A DNA stretch of 64,000 nucleotides from Maribacter hydrothermalis (GCF_001913155.1 NZ_CP018760.1:3410001-3474000); one strand, 5' to 3'; positions 56,801 through 63,839 are shown, counted from the stretch's first letter. Notes: generated by a model from the letters alone, not told the origin. Translations and numbers: made by a program.

Positions 56801-57860
56801 TCCTGGCAATGTAGAAGTGTGCGACGGTATCGACAATGACTGCGACGGGGATATAGATGAGGACTTTACTTTGACCACCTATTATTTGGATACGGACGGT
56901 GACGGCTATGGCGATCCCAACAATATATTGGAAGCTTGTACGGTACCGACAGGATATGTGACGGATAATACGGACTGTAACGATGGCGAAGCATTGTCGT
57001 ATCCCGGCAATGTGGAAGTATGCGACGGTATCGACAATGACTGCGACGGGGATATAGATGAAGAACTCAATTGTTTTGTAGAGTGTCCTGACGGCCTATT
57101 AAACGATGACGTTTCAATGGTCCTGTCGCTGGGCAATTTCGTTGGTGGCATAGATTCCGTAATCGGGACCGATGTAGAGACCAATGGCAGTCCATGCGGT
57201 ATCGAGGTTGTGAACAATGATAGTAACCAGCCATGGGGCCGTTACCGGATTACGATCCGTCTATCCGATTATGGTATCTCCATAGGAGATGAGCTTTTGA
57301 TAGGATTGGACGGTAAGGACGGAAGCGGGGCCGCTCGCTTGGAGATAAGCCTGAACGATACGCCGAACACATCCATAGGGTCATATAATTATGGTGCCGA
57401 TTGGAGCAGGTTCGAGACCACCGTCACCGTTCCGAGCGGGACGAACACGTTGGATCTTTGGATGTTCAGCAACTATGCCGTGAACACCCCCGGCACCGCT
57501 TATTACGATAACCTCAGGGTGGTGAACCTGAGTAATAATATTTCAACATCGAAGACATTAAATACCATAAGTAATATAGACGTAAGTCAAAATTATTTAA
57601 GTGTAAATAATGACCCTAGTGAAATGGTATTATCTCCTAATCCTGTATCCGAATTTTTAACAATACATTTTATTGAAGAGTTCAACCTTGAAGGTATTCA
57701 AATTCATGATAATTTAGGAAGGTTATTAAAGGAAATGACTAACTACAAAGGAGATAGTGTCGTAATTAATATGAGTCAGTTTAGTTCAGGAACTTATTTT
57801 ATTACTGCAATTAATACTGAAGGTTTAACAATTCAAAAAAAGGTGGTTGTTATAAGATGA
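50850..57860 (+). CDS. galactose-oxidase-like (AA5) copper-radical oxidase with LamG, PKD, MopE-like repeats and T9SS tail
   Basis: This 2336-residue paralogue of the protein encoded at 39093 has a signal peptide ending SFAQ (about 24). The oxidase domain (about 28-512) keeps Cys101 in HDMFCPG, Tyr145 in IPRGYQ, Trp163 in GGSWGGG, Tyr369 and His370 in RTYHS, and His455 in ATHSTNNEQRRIP, with 44- and 18-residue Cys-Tyr and Tyr-Trp spacings. A LamG-like domain (about 523-765) and one PKD domain (about 903-985) follow. Residues 987-2228 are three full units and one partial unit of 364 residues. Each full unit is a carbohydrate-binding-like module, related to the single one in the paralogue, plus three 67-residue repeats. 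Those repeats hold a DTDGDGYGD loop and CDGIDNDCDGDIDE, the pattern of the MopE putative metal-binding motif. The protein ends with a type A T9SS domain (LSPNPVSEF to VVVIR). It follows wzc by 132 bases. Confidence 0.88.
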   Translation: MQFNRKILFCLSISTLFLQLSFAQSLNQIGEWSDPIPFGIVPVAVANLPDGRLICWSSQFRDTFRDAADGSTFTEIFDPSIGLNGMALGETVTQTNHDMFCPGINNLPDGRILSAGGTTSQKTSIYDWRTNSWSAVNDMNIPRGYQGNVTLANGSVFTVGGSWGGGAYGNRDAEIWTENSGWSLLSGIKGSDFFTNNDLLKDSQGLYRVDNHAWLWVAPDASIFHAGPSEQMNWIDLQGNGSVSSAGLRANDTYSMKGTTVMFDIGKLLKVGGSESYSSLTPAKSNSFVIDINGGFGTIPSVTSTSNNLFFSRTMHNSTVLPDGSVLVTGGLDHAEVFTDNGARLTSELYNPETNLWSTVAGMATPRTYHSVAILMPNGKVFVGGGGLCTYFSDDCQNHFNAEIYSPPYLFNSDNSLAVRPTITAPEAVNYNSLVNVTGTAGIQEFSLIRLSSATHSTNNEQRRIPVDFTSVDSNYSLSIPNENLLPPGYYMLFALNANGVPSEAEIMKIGENVTSNILPDDLLVSLNFDENSGILVNDETINNNDFVIKERTDEGQPTVANDHTWGGNGVYEKGLELDGKYHSSNSILELPYNQNIAQIQNGITVMAWVYRDGSSVVPQTGKPANVAIFAHNYPAMFTGFHNSLLKWSFATSGGFTDCYGGYAPLNQWVHLAVTYDGQTARLYSNGIEICNSPLTGTMLLRNDSNVRSNFTISGFYEHRTNLPVVPYGNKSGITDELDGRIDDFKLFKRPLSANEIKQYYNVGLSTNTPGIANCNEGLIIPEYKINNGDWIQGNRISAPLGSRVYIRAKNYNDSYFITTPQYDGPTFNSINDSNRLTAEGAYQLDTFVQKFDYYRWGNPDRGNGLVDDSNVGQFVLTTVDGCPTVINFKIGAISDNNEPPNAVANASTFTGNSPLTVNFTGSNSTDDDGIDNYSWNFGDGSVSSLINPQHTFTTIGTYNVVLSVTDTDGSIDTDNLTIDVKSENSCPDGLLNDDVSMVLSLGNFVGGIDSVIGTDVETNGSPCGIEVVNNDSNQPWGRYRITIRLSDYGISIGDELLIGLDGKDGSGAARLEISLNDTPNTSIGSYNYGADWSRFETTVTVPSGTNTLDLWMFSNYAVNTPGTAYYDNLRVVNLSAAPPCDGLGYTIYYADTDGDGYGDPNSTLEACTVPTGYVTDNTDCNDNEALSYPGNVEVCDGIDNDCDGDIDEDFTLTTYYLDTDGDGYGDPNNTLEACTVPTGYVTDNTDCNDNEALSYPGNVEVCDGIDNDCDGDIDEDFTLTTYYLDTDGDGYGDPNNILEACTVPTGYVTDNTDCNDGEALSYPGNVEVCDGIDNDCDGDIDEELNCFVECPDGLLNDDVSMVLSLGNFVGGIDSVIGTDVETNGSPCGIEVVNNDSNQPWGRYRITIRLSDYGISIGDELLIGLDGKDGSGAARLEISLNDTPNTSIGSYNYGADWSRFETTVTVPSGTNTLDLWMFSNYAVNTPGTAYYDNLRVVNLSAAPPCDGLGYTIYYADTDGDGYGDPNSTLEACTVPTGYVTDNTDCNDNEALSYPGNVEVCDGIDNDCDGDIDEDFTLTTYYLDTDGDGYGDPNNTLEACTVPTGYVTDNTDCNDNEALSYPGNVEVCDGIDNDCDGDIDEDFTLTTYYLDTDGDGYGDPNNILEACTVPTGYVTDNTDCNDGEALSYPGNVEVCDGIDNDCDGDIDEELNCFVECPDGLLNDDVSMVLSLGNFVGGIDSVIGTDVETNGSPCGIEVVNNDSNQPWGRYRITIRLSDYGISIGDELLIGLDGKDGSGAARLEISLNDTPNTSIGSYNYGADWSRFETTVTVPSGTNTLDLWMFSNYAVNTPGTAYYDNLRVVNLSAAPPCDGLGYTIYYADTDGDGYGDPNSTLEACTVPTGYVTDNTDCNDNEALSYPGNVEVCDGIDNDCDGDIDEDFTLTTYYLDTDGDGYGDPNNTLEACTVPTGYVTDNTDCNDNEALSYPGNVEVCDGIDNDCDGDIDEDFTLTTYYLDTDGDGYGDPNNILEACTVPTGYVTDNTDCNDGEALSYPGNVEVCDGIDNDCDGDIDEELNCFVECPDGLLNDDVSMVLSLGNFVGGIDSVIGTDVETNGSPCGIEVVNNDSNQPWGRYRITIRLSDYGISIGDELLIGLDGKDGSGAARLEISLNDTPNTSIGSYNYGADWSRFETTVTVPSGTNTLDLWMFSNYAVNTPGTAYYDNLRVVNLSNNISTSKTLNTISNIDVSQNYLSVNNDPSEMVLSPNPVSEFLTIHFIEEFNLEGIQIHDNLGRLLKEMTNYKGDSVVINMSQFSSGTYFITAINTEGLTIQKKVVVIR
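53808..57533 (+). repeat. 1092-bp tandem repeat, 3.4 near-identical copies
   Basis: Copies begin at 53808, 54900, 55992 and 57084; the fourth stops after 450 bp. Within each full unit a 201-bp sub-repeat occurs three times, with more divergence between sub-repeats than between units. Units differ at only a few positions that I could see. Base composition changes abruptly at the left edge: I count 31 of 60 G+C in 54181-54240 against 19 of 60 in 53641-53700. The right edge returns to AT-rich DNA at 57534. The array stays in frame and is entirely coding. Confidence 0.97.
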
Positions 57861-57867
57861 TAAAATT

Positions 57868-58611
57868 TTAATTTAAGAAAAAAGTATTAGTGTTTTTTAT
57901 TAATGGAATAATTGAATTAAGTTGTTTTTTGTTTAAAGTAATTTTCTTTAATTCATTAATATGGCCCATATTGTGAGCGTCGGAGGCAATAAAGTCAAAC
58001 TTTAAATCGTCTAATAATTTGTATGCAATTTTTTGAATAGTCTTACCATAAAAACCGCTTATGGAAAGAATATTTAATTGGAAAAATACACCTTTAGACT
58101 TATAATATGTATAAATGTTTTTTTTGCTAAATAAATAAGCATATCTCTCAGGATGAGCTAATATAGGATGAAATCCATTCTCCTTAATTTTATCTATAGA
58201 TTGTTCAAAATTTATGGAAGCCTGTAAATATGACATTTCTATTAAGAGATACCTTTTAGATAAAGGCATTATTTTTTTTTCTTCTATTAGTTTTTCAAAA
58301 CCTGAATCGATCATATGTTCAGCAGCAACATTGATATTTACATGATTTAGATTACTCATTTTTAATCCATTTTTAAGCAGACTTAAAGAACTGTTTATTG
58401 TAGTAGGGTTGTTGGGATAATAATTTTCCATGATATGAGGAGTACAAATAAAATCAGAAACACCAAATTCACCAAACCCTTTGATTAGATCTAAAGAATC
58501 TGTAACAGATTTTGAGCCGTCATCTATTCCTGGTAAAATATGATTATGAATATCAATAAACCCTTCAAGATGATCAATTATATAATTTTTTTTACTAAAA
58601 AAGCTGAGCAT
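57868..58611 (-). CDS. CpsB/CapC/YwqE-type PHP tyrosine phosphatase
   Basis: The protein has 247 residues from the ATG at 58611 (LSFFSKK start); an in-frame ATG at 58662 would add 17 lysine-rich residues. It belongs to the PHP metal-dependent phosphatase family that dephosphorylates BY-kinases. Metal-binding motifs are FIDIHNHILPGIDDG near the N-terminus, CTPHIMENYYP, AEHMID, LAHPERY and ASDAHN. It converges with the second AA5 gene (7 bases between stops). It is the probable antagonist of the Wzc-like kinase encoded at 48330. Family assignment is firm and the pairing is inferred. Confidence 0.9.
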   Translation of the reverse strand: MLSFFSKKNYIIDHLEGFIDIHNHILPGIDDGSKSVTDSLDLIKGFGEFGVSDFICTPHIMENYYPNNPTTINSSLSLLKNGLKMSNLNHVNINVAAEHMIDSGFEKLIEEKKIMPLSKRYLLIEMSYLQASINFEQSIDKIKENGFHPILAHPERYAYLFSKKNIYTYYKSKGVFFQLNILSISGFYGKTIQKIAYKLLDDLKFDFIASDAHNMGHINELKKITLNKKQLNSIIPLIKNTNTFFLN

Positions 58612-59497
58612 AAATAAAATTTGAATTTTTGATTTTTTTCCTTTACCGTTATAATATTTCATTATATAACGGTGGAAATTGTAATTTGTGGTGAAAAAAT
58701 AAGAGAGAATGAACGGAAATTTTCAATTTGGCTATTTTCGATGCGAAATTAATGATTAGACCTTAATTTCCCCGAGATATCACCAAATAATATTTTTATA
58801 GTTTTATTTCGTTAAAGTCTCTAATTTTCAACTTTTTTCATAAACTAATAATTTCTGTTTTTTAGATCCTAGCTACCTTAATAAAAGTTTATGATATCAG
58901 TTTGAAAAAAATTGTTTCCCTTTTAATTGACATTTCTATATTACCTTAAACAGCTATAGTTTTTCCTTTATTTCAATGACTTTATGAATATTATCTCATT
59001 TTTACCTTCATTGATTTCAAAATTTAATTTAACAAGCTCTAAGTTCTTGTTATTGGATAACAATAAGAAATCAAATGTTCTAAGTAAAAATTAGTCTTAA
59101 ACCTTGGGTTATATTATACGTAAAAACTAAAAAAAATAGTGTTTTAATATCTAGAGCACCGGTTTATACTATTAATTTGCGAAGTATATCTTTAGATTTT
59201 TCTTCACCTAATTCTAAGTTTCCAATTGGTAGACTATATTCGTCATGTCTTGTGGATTAAAGTAATAGTATATTTTTCAGTTGTAATGTACTTGGCCTTA
59301 TAAAAACAGATTTGTTCTCTAGTGAATCTACCACTGAGTAAAGATGTGTTTTTAAGATTAAAATAATACTATTTTTTAATGTAAATAATTAATATACAGC
59401 TACTAATAAAAGTTATGACTAGTATAATTTTAAATTAAAAGGATTGTAGATTACTGAATATCTCACCTTGATACTTATTTTTACAAAAAGAAAAAAC
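58612..59497. other. 886-bp AT-rich gap without a convincing gene
   Basis: No RNA gene, terminator or clear promoter could be recognised. Two short frames are the only protein-like content. One, 58984-59094 plus, encodes 36 residues starting MNIISFLPSL with no known motif. The other, 59164-59256 minus, encodes 30 residues with no ATG, including PIGNLELGEEKSKDILRK, and could be the tail of a decayed gene. Neither is supported enough to call. Confidence 0.5.
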
Positions 59498-60079
59498 ATG
59501 CTACATTTAAAATTAGCAACGGACCCACGTTGGGTTAACATTGTCGAAAATAATTTAGAAGAAATATTAACCGATCATGCATGGTGCGAACAAAAGGCTG
59601 CAACTAATGCAATTACGATTATTACGCTCAATTCTGAATACCCAGATTTAGTTACTGATTTACTTCTTTTAGCACAAGAAGAATTAGTACACTTTCAAAT
59701 GGTTCATGATATTATTAAAAAACGTGGTTATACGCTTGGCAGAGAAAGAAGAGACAGTTATGTCAATGAACTCTATAAGTTTATGAATAAGGGTGGAAAC
59801 AGACTACAGTCTATGGTAGATAGACTTTTGTTTTCTGCTATGATTGAGGCAAGAAGTTGTGAGCGTTTTAAATTACTTTCGCAAGAAATAAAAGATCCAG
59901 AGTTGTCTAAATTTTATCATGATTTAATGATTAGCGAAGCAGATCATTATACTACTTTTATTGGCTTTGCACGTAAATACGGTCAAGAAATTGACGTTGA
60001 TAAACGTTGGAAAGAGTTGGTTGATTTTGAAGCAGAAGTAATTAAAAACTATGGCAAAGAAGAAACCATACACGGTTAA
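59498..60079 (+). CDS. miaE: tRNA-(ms2io6A)-hydroxylase-like diiron protein (MiaE)
   Basis: The 193-residue ferritin-like diiron protein carries ligands E31, E62-x-x-H65, E117 and E147-x-x-H150 in the expected order. LHLKLATDPRWV lies at the N-terminus. The start at 59498 is preferred because this conserved segment follows directly; an ATG at 59468 would add 10 residues. MiaE hydroxylates the isopentenyl group of ms2i6A at tRNA position 37. Bacteroidota carry such a protein widely, although hydroxylation has been shown only in enterobacterial MiaE. It stands alone between two long gaps. Confidence 0.9.
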   Translation: MLHLKLATDPRWVNIVENNLEEILTDHAWCEQKAATNAITIITLNSEYPDLVTDLLLLAQEELVHFQMVHDIIKKRGYTLGRERRDSYVNELYKFMNKGGNRLQSMVDRLLFSAMIEARSCERFKLLSQEIKDPELSKFYHDLMISEADHYTTFIGFARKYGQEIDVDKRWKELVDFEAEVIKNYGKEETIHG

Positions 60080-60706
60080 TTTTAATGCTTCAATAACGAA
60101 ATGAATTTAAATATTTAATCACTATTACCGATGACCTATTTCAATTGTTTATTCTCAACGAGAATGTAAATTTTCAAAAAATTTGTTTTTGTTTAGTAAT
60201 ATCAAGTAGTTCTAATGATTTCCTATTTCATTTTGCCAATAGGTCTAATCTTGAAAGTTTTCCCTCGTTTCTAATTAATTAATTTGAATTTCAGATAAAT
60301 AAAAGTCAACCTAATACTTATAGGTATGTTTATCAAATAAAGCAAAATTCAAATTCAAACTCATTTATTTCAAGCGTCATTTTTTTTTAAATATGTTCAA
60401 ATAAGGAAGATGTTATAAAAAATATAAGTCCGATCTTAAGTATGTGTAAATAGAAGGGGTAAACTGAATGTATAAAATTTGTAATGGTGCCAATTCATTT
60501 TTGTTTACTTTTTTTTAATGTTTCGTTTTACTTCATTTATTTACGTATTATCTTTTAATTAAGGCTTTTAGCTTATTTTATTTAATGTAATACTTATCAA
60601 TGTTAATAAAAATGTGGAAAACCTATTGCTTGTTAAGACAAAGCAAGGGGATTAAAATAAGACCTTTATGCTTCCATTATTTATAACAATTCCGAGACAA
60701 AATACT
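60080..60706. other. intergenic region upstream of nrdB
   Basis: The 627-base region is AT-rich and I see no gene in it. Shortly before nrdB, TTGCTTGT (60626-60633) can pair with ACAAAGCAA (60638-60646), one base bulged, forming a possible 5' leader hairpin. TGTGGAAAA (60613-60621) is one mismatch from the complement of a DnaA box (TTATCCACA). These might regulate the ribonucleotide reductase operon, but neither element is strong. Confidence 0.4.
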
Positions 60707-61981
60707 ATGATCATAACCCATCTAGTCAAAAGAGATTTTACGACTAAACCTTTTCAGCTGCATAAAATAACAAATGCCATTTTAAAAGCCATGACGGCAG
60801 AAGAACAAGGTGGACCTGGAGATGCAGAACAAATTACTAAAAGTGTACATAATGCCTTGTTAGAGCGTAAGACTGCTGATGAAACCTATACGCCAACTGT
60901 TGAGGAAGTACAAGATTTCGTCGAGACAAAGTTGATGGAGGCGGGTTTTTTCGACGTAGCAAAAGCATATATAATTTATAGAAACGAGCAGGCTCAAAGG
61001 CGTAAGACTAATATTTTTGAAAAGCGTATTAATTTAAAACCTTATGAGTATCCACAACTTTACGAATACGTACCAGCTATAAGACACTCTTATTGGATTC
61101 ATTCTGAATTTAATTTTACGAGCGATATTCAAGATTTTAAAACGGGATTATCGGAAGCTGAAAGAGTTGCATTAAAAAATACTATGTTGGCAATTTCACA
61201 AATAGAAGTTGCCGTTAAAAGTTTTTGGGGGGACATTTATCATAGAATGCCAAAACCCGAAATAGGTTCGGTAGGAGCTACTTTCGCAGAAAGTGAAGTT
61301 AGACATGCTGATGCTTATTCTCATTTACTAGAAATCCTAGGACTTAATAATGAGTTTAAAAATTTAAAGAAAAAACCTGTAATGATGAAGAGGGTACAGT
61401 ATTTGGAAACTGCCCTTAAGAATGCACATAGTGACGATAACAAAGAATACGCAGAGTCTATTTTATTATTTTCTTTGTTTATAGAGCATGTTTCTTTGTT
61501 TTCCCAATTCTTAATTATAATGGCCTTTAATAAACATAAGAATATGTTTAAAGGTATATCCAATGTTGTAGAAGCTACCTCAAAAGAAGAGCAAATTCAT
61601 GGAGATTTTGGTATTGATGTTATCAAGATAATTAAAAATGAAAATCCAGATTGGTTTAATGACGAAAAGAATATAATGATCCAGCAAATGTGTAGAGAAG
61701 CATTTATTGCAGAGAGTGAAATTGTTGATTGGATATTTGAAAAAGGTGAACTTGATTTCTTGCCCAAAAAAGTTGTAAATGAATTTATAAAAAACCGTTT
61801 CAATAATTCATTAGAAAGTATTGGGATTAAAAAAATATTTGAAGTAAATGAAGAATTATTAGCAGAAACTGAGTGGTTTGATGATGAAATTATAGGCACC
61901 AAACACGGCGATTTCTTCGTTAAACGATCAATCAATTATAGTAAAAGAACTAAAAGTATAACTAGCGACGACCTTTTTTAA
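60707..61981 (+). CDS. nrdB: class I ribonucleotide reductase small subunit with N-terminal ATP-cone
   Basis: The protein has 424 residues from the ATG at 60707; an ATG at 60668 would add 13 residues before the ATP-cone. Residues 1-100 form an ATP-cone (HLVKRDFTTKPFQLHKITNA), normally found on NrdA. The remainder is the metal-radical subunit, with ligands E167, E197-x-x-H200, E260 and E295-x-x-H298, and a tyrosine at the radical position (Tyr204, four after His200). This fusion is known from Leeuwenhoekiella blandensis, where the ATP-cone on NrdB governs activity and the cofactor is dimanganese. I infer similar behaviour here. The stop codon abuts the nrdA start. Confidence 0.93.
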   Translation: MIITHLVKRDFTTKPFQLHKITNAILKAMTAEEQGGPGDAEQITKSVHNALLERKTADETYTPTVEEVQDFVETKLMEAGFFDVAKAYIIYRNEQAQRRKTNIFEKRINLKPYEYPQLYEYVPAIRHSYWIHSEFNFTSDIQDFKTGLSEAERVALKNTMLAISQIEVAVKSFWGDIYHRMPKPEIGSVGATFAESEVRHADAYSHLLEILGLNNEFKNLKKKPVMMKRVQYLETALKNAHSDDNKEYAESILLFSLFIEHVSLFSQFLIIMAFNKHKNMFKGISNVVEATSKEEQIHGDFGIDVIKIIKNENPDWFNDEKNIMIQQMCREAFIAESEIVDWIFEKGELDFLPKKVVNEFIKNRFNNSLESIGIKKIFEVNEELLAETEWFDDEIIGTKHGDFFVKRSINYSKRTKSITSDDLF

Positions 61982-63766
61982 ATGAACGAATTAAACACTA
62001 CCCACAAGATTAAAACTACTATTTCTGAAAGCGACCAACTAATACAAGCCAGAAAGGAAGCTTTAAAAAACCACAAAAATAATTCAGATTCTGGTTTCGA
62101 ATGGCTTACACAACATAGTCGGGATTTTTTAAATTCGGGTTATTTGACAGAAGGAGTAACACCGGAACAACGTATTCGCGAAATTGCGGACAGAGCTGAA
62201 AGTATACTAAAGATTGATGGTTTTTCAGATAAATTCTATGGCTATATGTCAGATGGTTTTTATTCTTTAGCTTCACCGGTTTGGTCTAATTTCGGAAAAG
62301 AAAGAGGATTGCCAATTAGTTGTTTTGGCTCACATATAGATGATGATATGGGAAATATTTTATATACCCAGTCAGAAGTTGGTATGATGTCTAAAATGGG
62401 AGGGGGAACATCTGGATATTTTGGAAAAATTAGACATAGAGGTGCAGAAGTAAAAAATAATGGTCAAGCTTCTGGAGCGGTACATATTATGCAGCTTTTT
62501 GAGTCTATGGTGGATGTTGTGAGTCAAGGTTCTGTTCGTCGTGGCCGTTTTTCTCCTTATTTACCAGTAGAACATCCAGATATATCTGAGTTTTTAGAAA
62601 TTGGCACGGAAGGTAATTCTATTCAGGAATTAACACACGGTGTAACCGTAACCAATGAATGGATGCAAGCAATGGTTGATGGTGATGTTGATAAACGAGC
62701 TATTTGGGCTAAAGTTTTACAGCGTCGTGGTGAAATGGGCTATCCGTATATATTTTTTAAAGATAACGCTAATAATGGTGCTGCCGATGTTTATAAAGAC
62801 AAGCAGCATACAATTTTCGCAAGTAATCTTTGTACCGAGATTATGCTACCATCAAATGATAATTGGTCTTTTGTTTGTGTACTTTCCTCAATAAATGTTA
62901 TGCATTTTAATAAATGGAAAAATACAGATGCGGTTGAAACTATGGTCTACTTTTTGGATGCCGTAATTACGGAGTTTCTTGAAAAACTTGAAGTATATCG
63001 CGATTCGGATAAACGAGAGGACAGGCAAACATTTTTGTTCATGGAACGTGCCTATAATTTTGCAAAGGATAACCGAGCTTTAGGTCTAGGAGTTTTAGGA
63101 TGGCATTCACTTTTACAATCAGAAATGCTTCCGTTCAATAGTCAAAAAGCATATGACTTGAACAATGAAATATTTAGAACGATTAAAACAAAATCTTATA
63201 AAGCTTCTGAAGAATTGGCCTCTAAATTTGGTGAGCCAGAAATACTGAAAGGTTACGGTCGCCGTAACACGACATTGAACGCTGTAGCACCAACAACGTC
63301 ATCTGCCTTTATTCTAGGGCAAGTATCACAAGGTATTGAGCCTATTTGGTCAAATATATATGTTAAGGATATAGCAAAGGTAAAGACTACCATTAAAAAT
63401 CCATTTCTGGTAGATTTATTAGAGGAAAAAGGCCAAAACGTTACTGAAGTATGGCGAAGTATTCGCGAGCGAGATGGTTCTGTACAACATTTAGACTTCT
63501 TGTCTGATTTAGAAAAAGATGTATTTAAAACCTATTCAGAGATAGACCAAATGGATATAATTTATCAGGCGGCTAATAGACAAAATCATATTGACCAAGG
63601 TCAATCAGTTAATATTATTGTTCATCCAGAAATGCCTGTGAAAGAAATAAATAAGATTCATGTAACCGCTTGGAAACTTGGTTTAAAATCACTCTATTAC
63701 CAGCATAGTATGAATGCCGCACAAAAATTTAAGCAGAAAAAAGACTGCGCAAGTTGTGAAGCTTAA
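61982..63766 (+). CDS. nrdA: ribonucleotide reductase large subunit without ATP-cone
   Basis: The catalytic subunit has 594 residues, far shorter than E. coli NrdA (761), because the N-terminal ATP-cone is absent and resides on NrdB. Active-site residues are present: Cys114 (PISCFG) and Cys299 (FVCVLSS) as the redox pair, the SNLCTE motif with Asn282, Cys284 (thiyl radical) and Glu286, and the LYYQHSM tyrosine pair for radical transfer. The C-terminal CASCEA (Cys589, Cys592) regenerates the active site. It starts on the base after the nrdB stop, indicating translational coupling, and is followed by a strong terminator. Confidence 0.95.
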   Translation: MNELNTTHKIKTTISESDQLIQARKEALKNHKNNSDSGFEWLTQHSRDFLNSGYLTEGVTPEQRIREIADRAESILKIDGFSDKFYGYMSDGFYSLASPVWSNFGKERGLPISCFGSHIDDDMGNILYTQSEVGMMSKMGGGTSGYFGKIRHRGAEVKNNGQASGAVHIMQLFESMVDVVSQGSVRRGRFSPYLPVEHPDISEFLEIGTEGNSIQELTHGVTVTNEWMQAMVDGDVDKRAIWAKVLQRRGEMGYPYIFFKDNANNGAADVYKDKQHTIFASNLCTEIMLPSNDNWSFVCVLSSINVMHFNKWKNTDAVETMVYFLDAVITEFLEKLEVYRDSDKREDRQTFLFMERAYNFAKDNRALGLGVLGWHSLLQSEMLPFNSQKAYDLNNEIFRTIKTKSYKASEELASKFGEPEILKGYGRRNTTLNAVAPTTSSAFILGQVSQGIEPIWSNIYVKDIAKVKTTIKNPFLVDLLEEKGQNVTEVWRSIRERDGSVQHLDFLSDLEKDVFKTYSEIDQMDIIYQAANRQNHIDQGQSVNIIVHPEMPVKEINKIHVTAWKLGLKSLYYQHSMNAAQKFKQKKDCASCEA

Positions 63767-63800
63767 ATTACTAAAGGAGATATTTACAGTTCAATTTATA

Positions 63801-63839
63801 AAAGTAAAAAGTCGGCTATAAATGCCGACTTTTTACTTT
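63801..63839 (+). terminator. Rho-independent terminator of nrdBA
   Basis: AAAGTAAAAAGTCGGC and GCCGACTTTTTACTTT form a perfect 16-bp stem around a 7-base loop, 34 bases after the nrdA stop. The mirrored A/T arms also make it suitable for a convergent minus-strand transcript. Confidence 0.9.

Noticed and set aside
54722..57217. Three identical 103-residue open frames on the minus strand at 1092-bp spacing
   Set aside because: They are antisense shadows of the tandem repeat in the AA5 gene. Their identity simply reflects the repeat, and they show no domain or start-site support.
53808..57533. Regular repeat array considered as a CRISPR or other non-coding repeat locus
   Set aside because: The unit is 1092 bp, stays in frame and encodes recognisable domains; there are no short repeats with unique spacers and no cas genes.
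60613..60621. DnaA-box-like TGTGGAAAA upstream of nrdB as an origin or DnaA control site
   Set aside because: It is a single site with one mismatch. There is no cluster of boxes and no dnaA, dnaN or other origin genes nearby.
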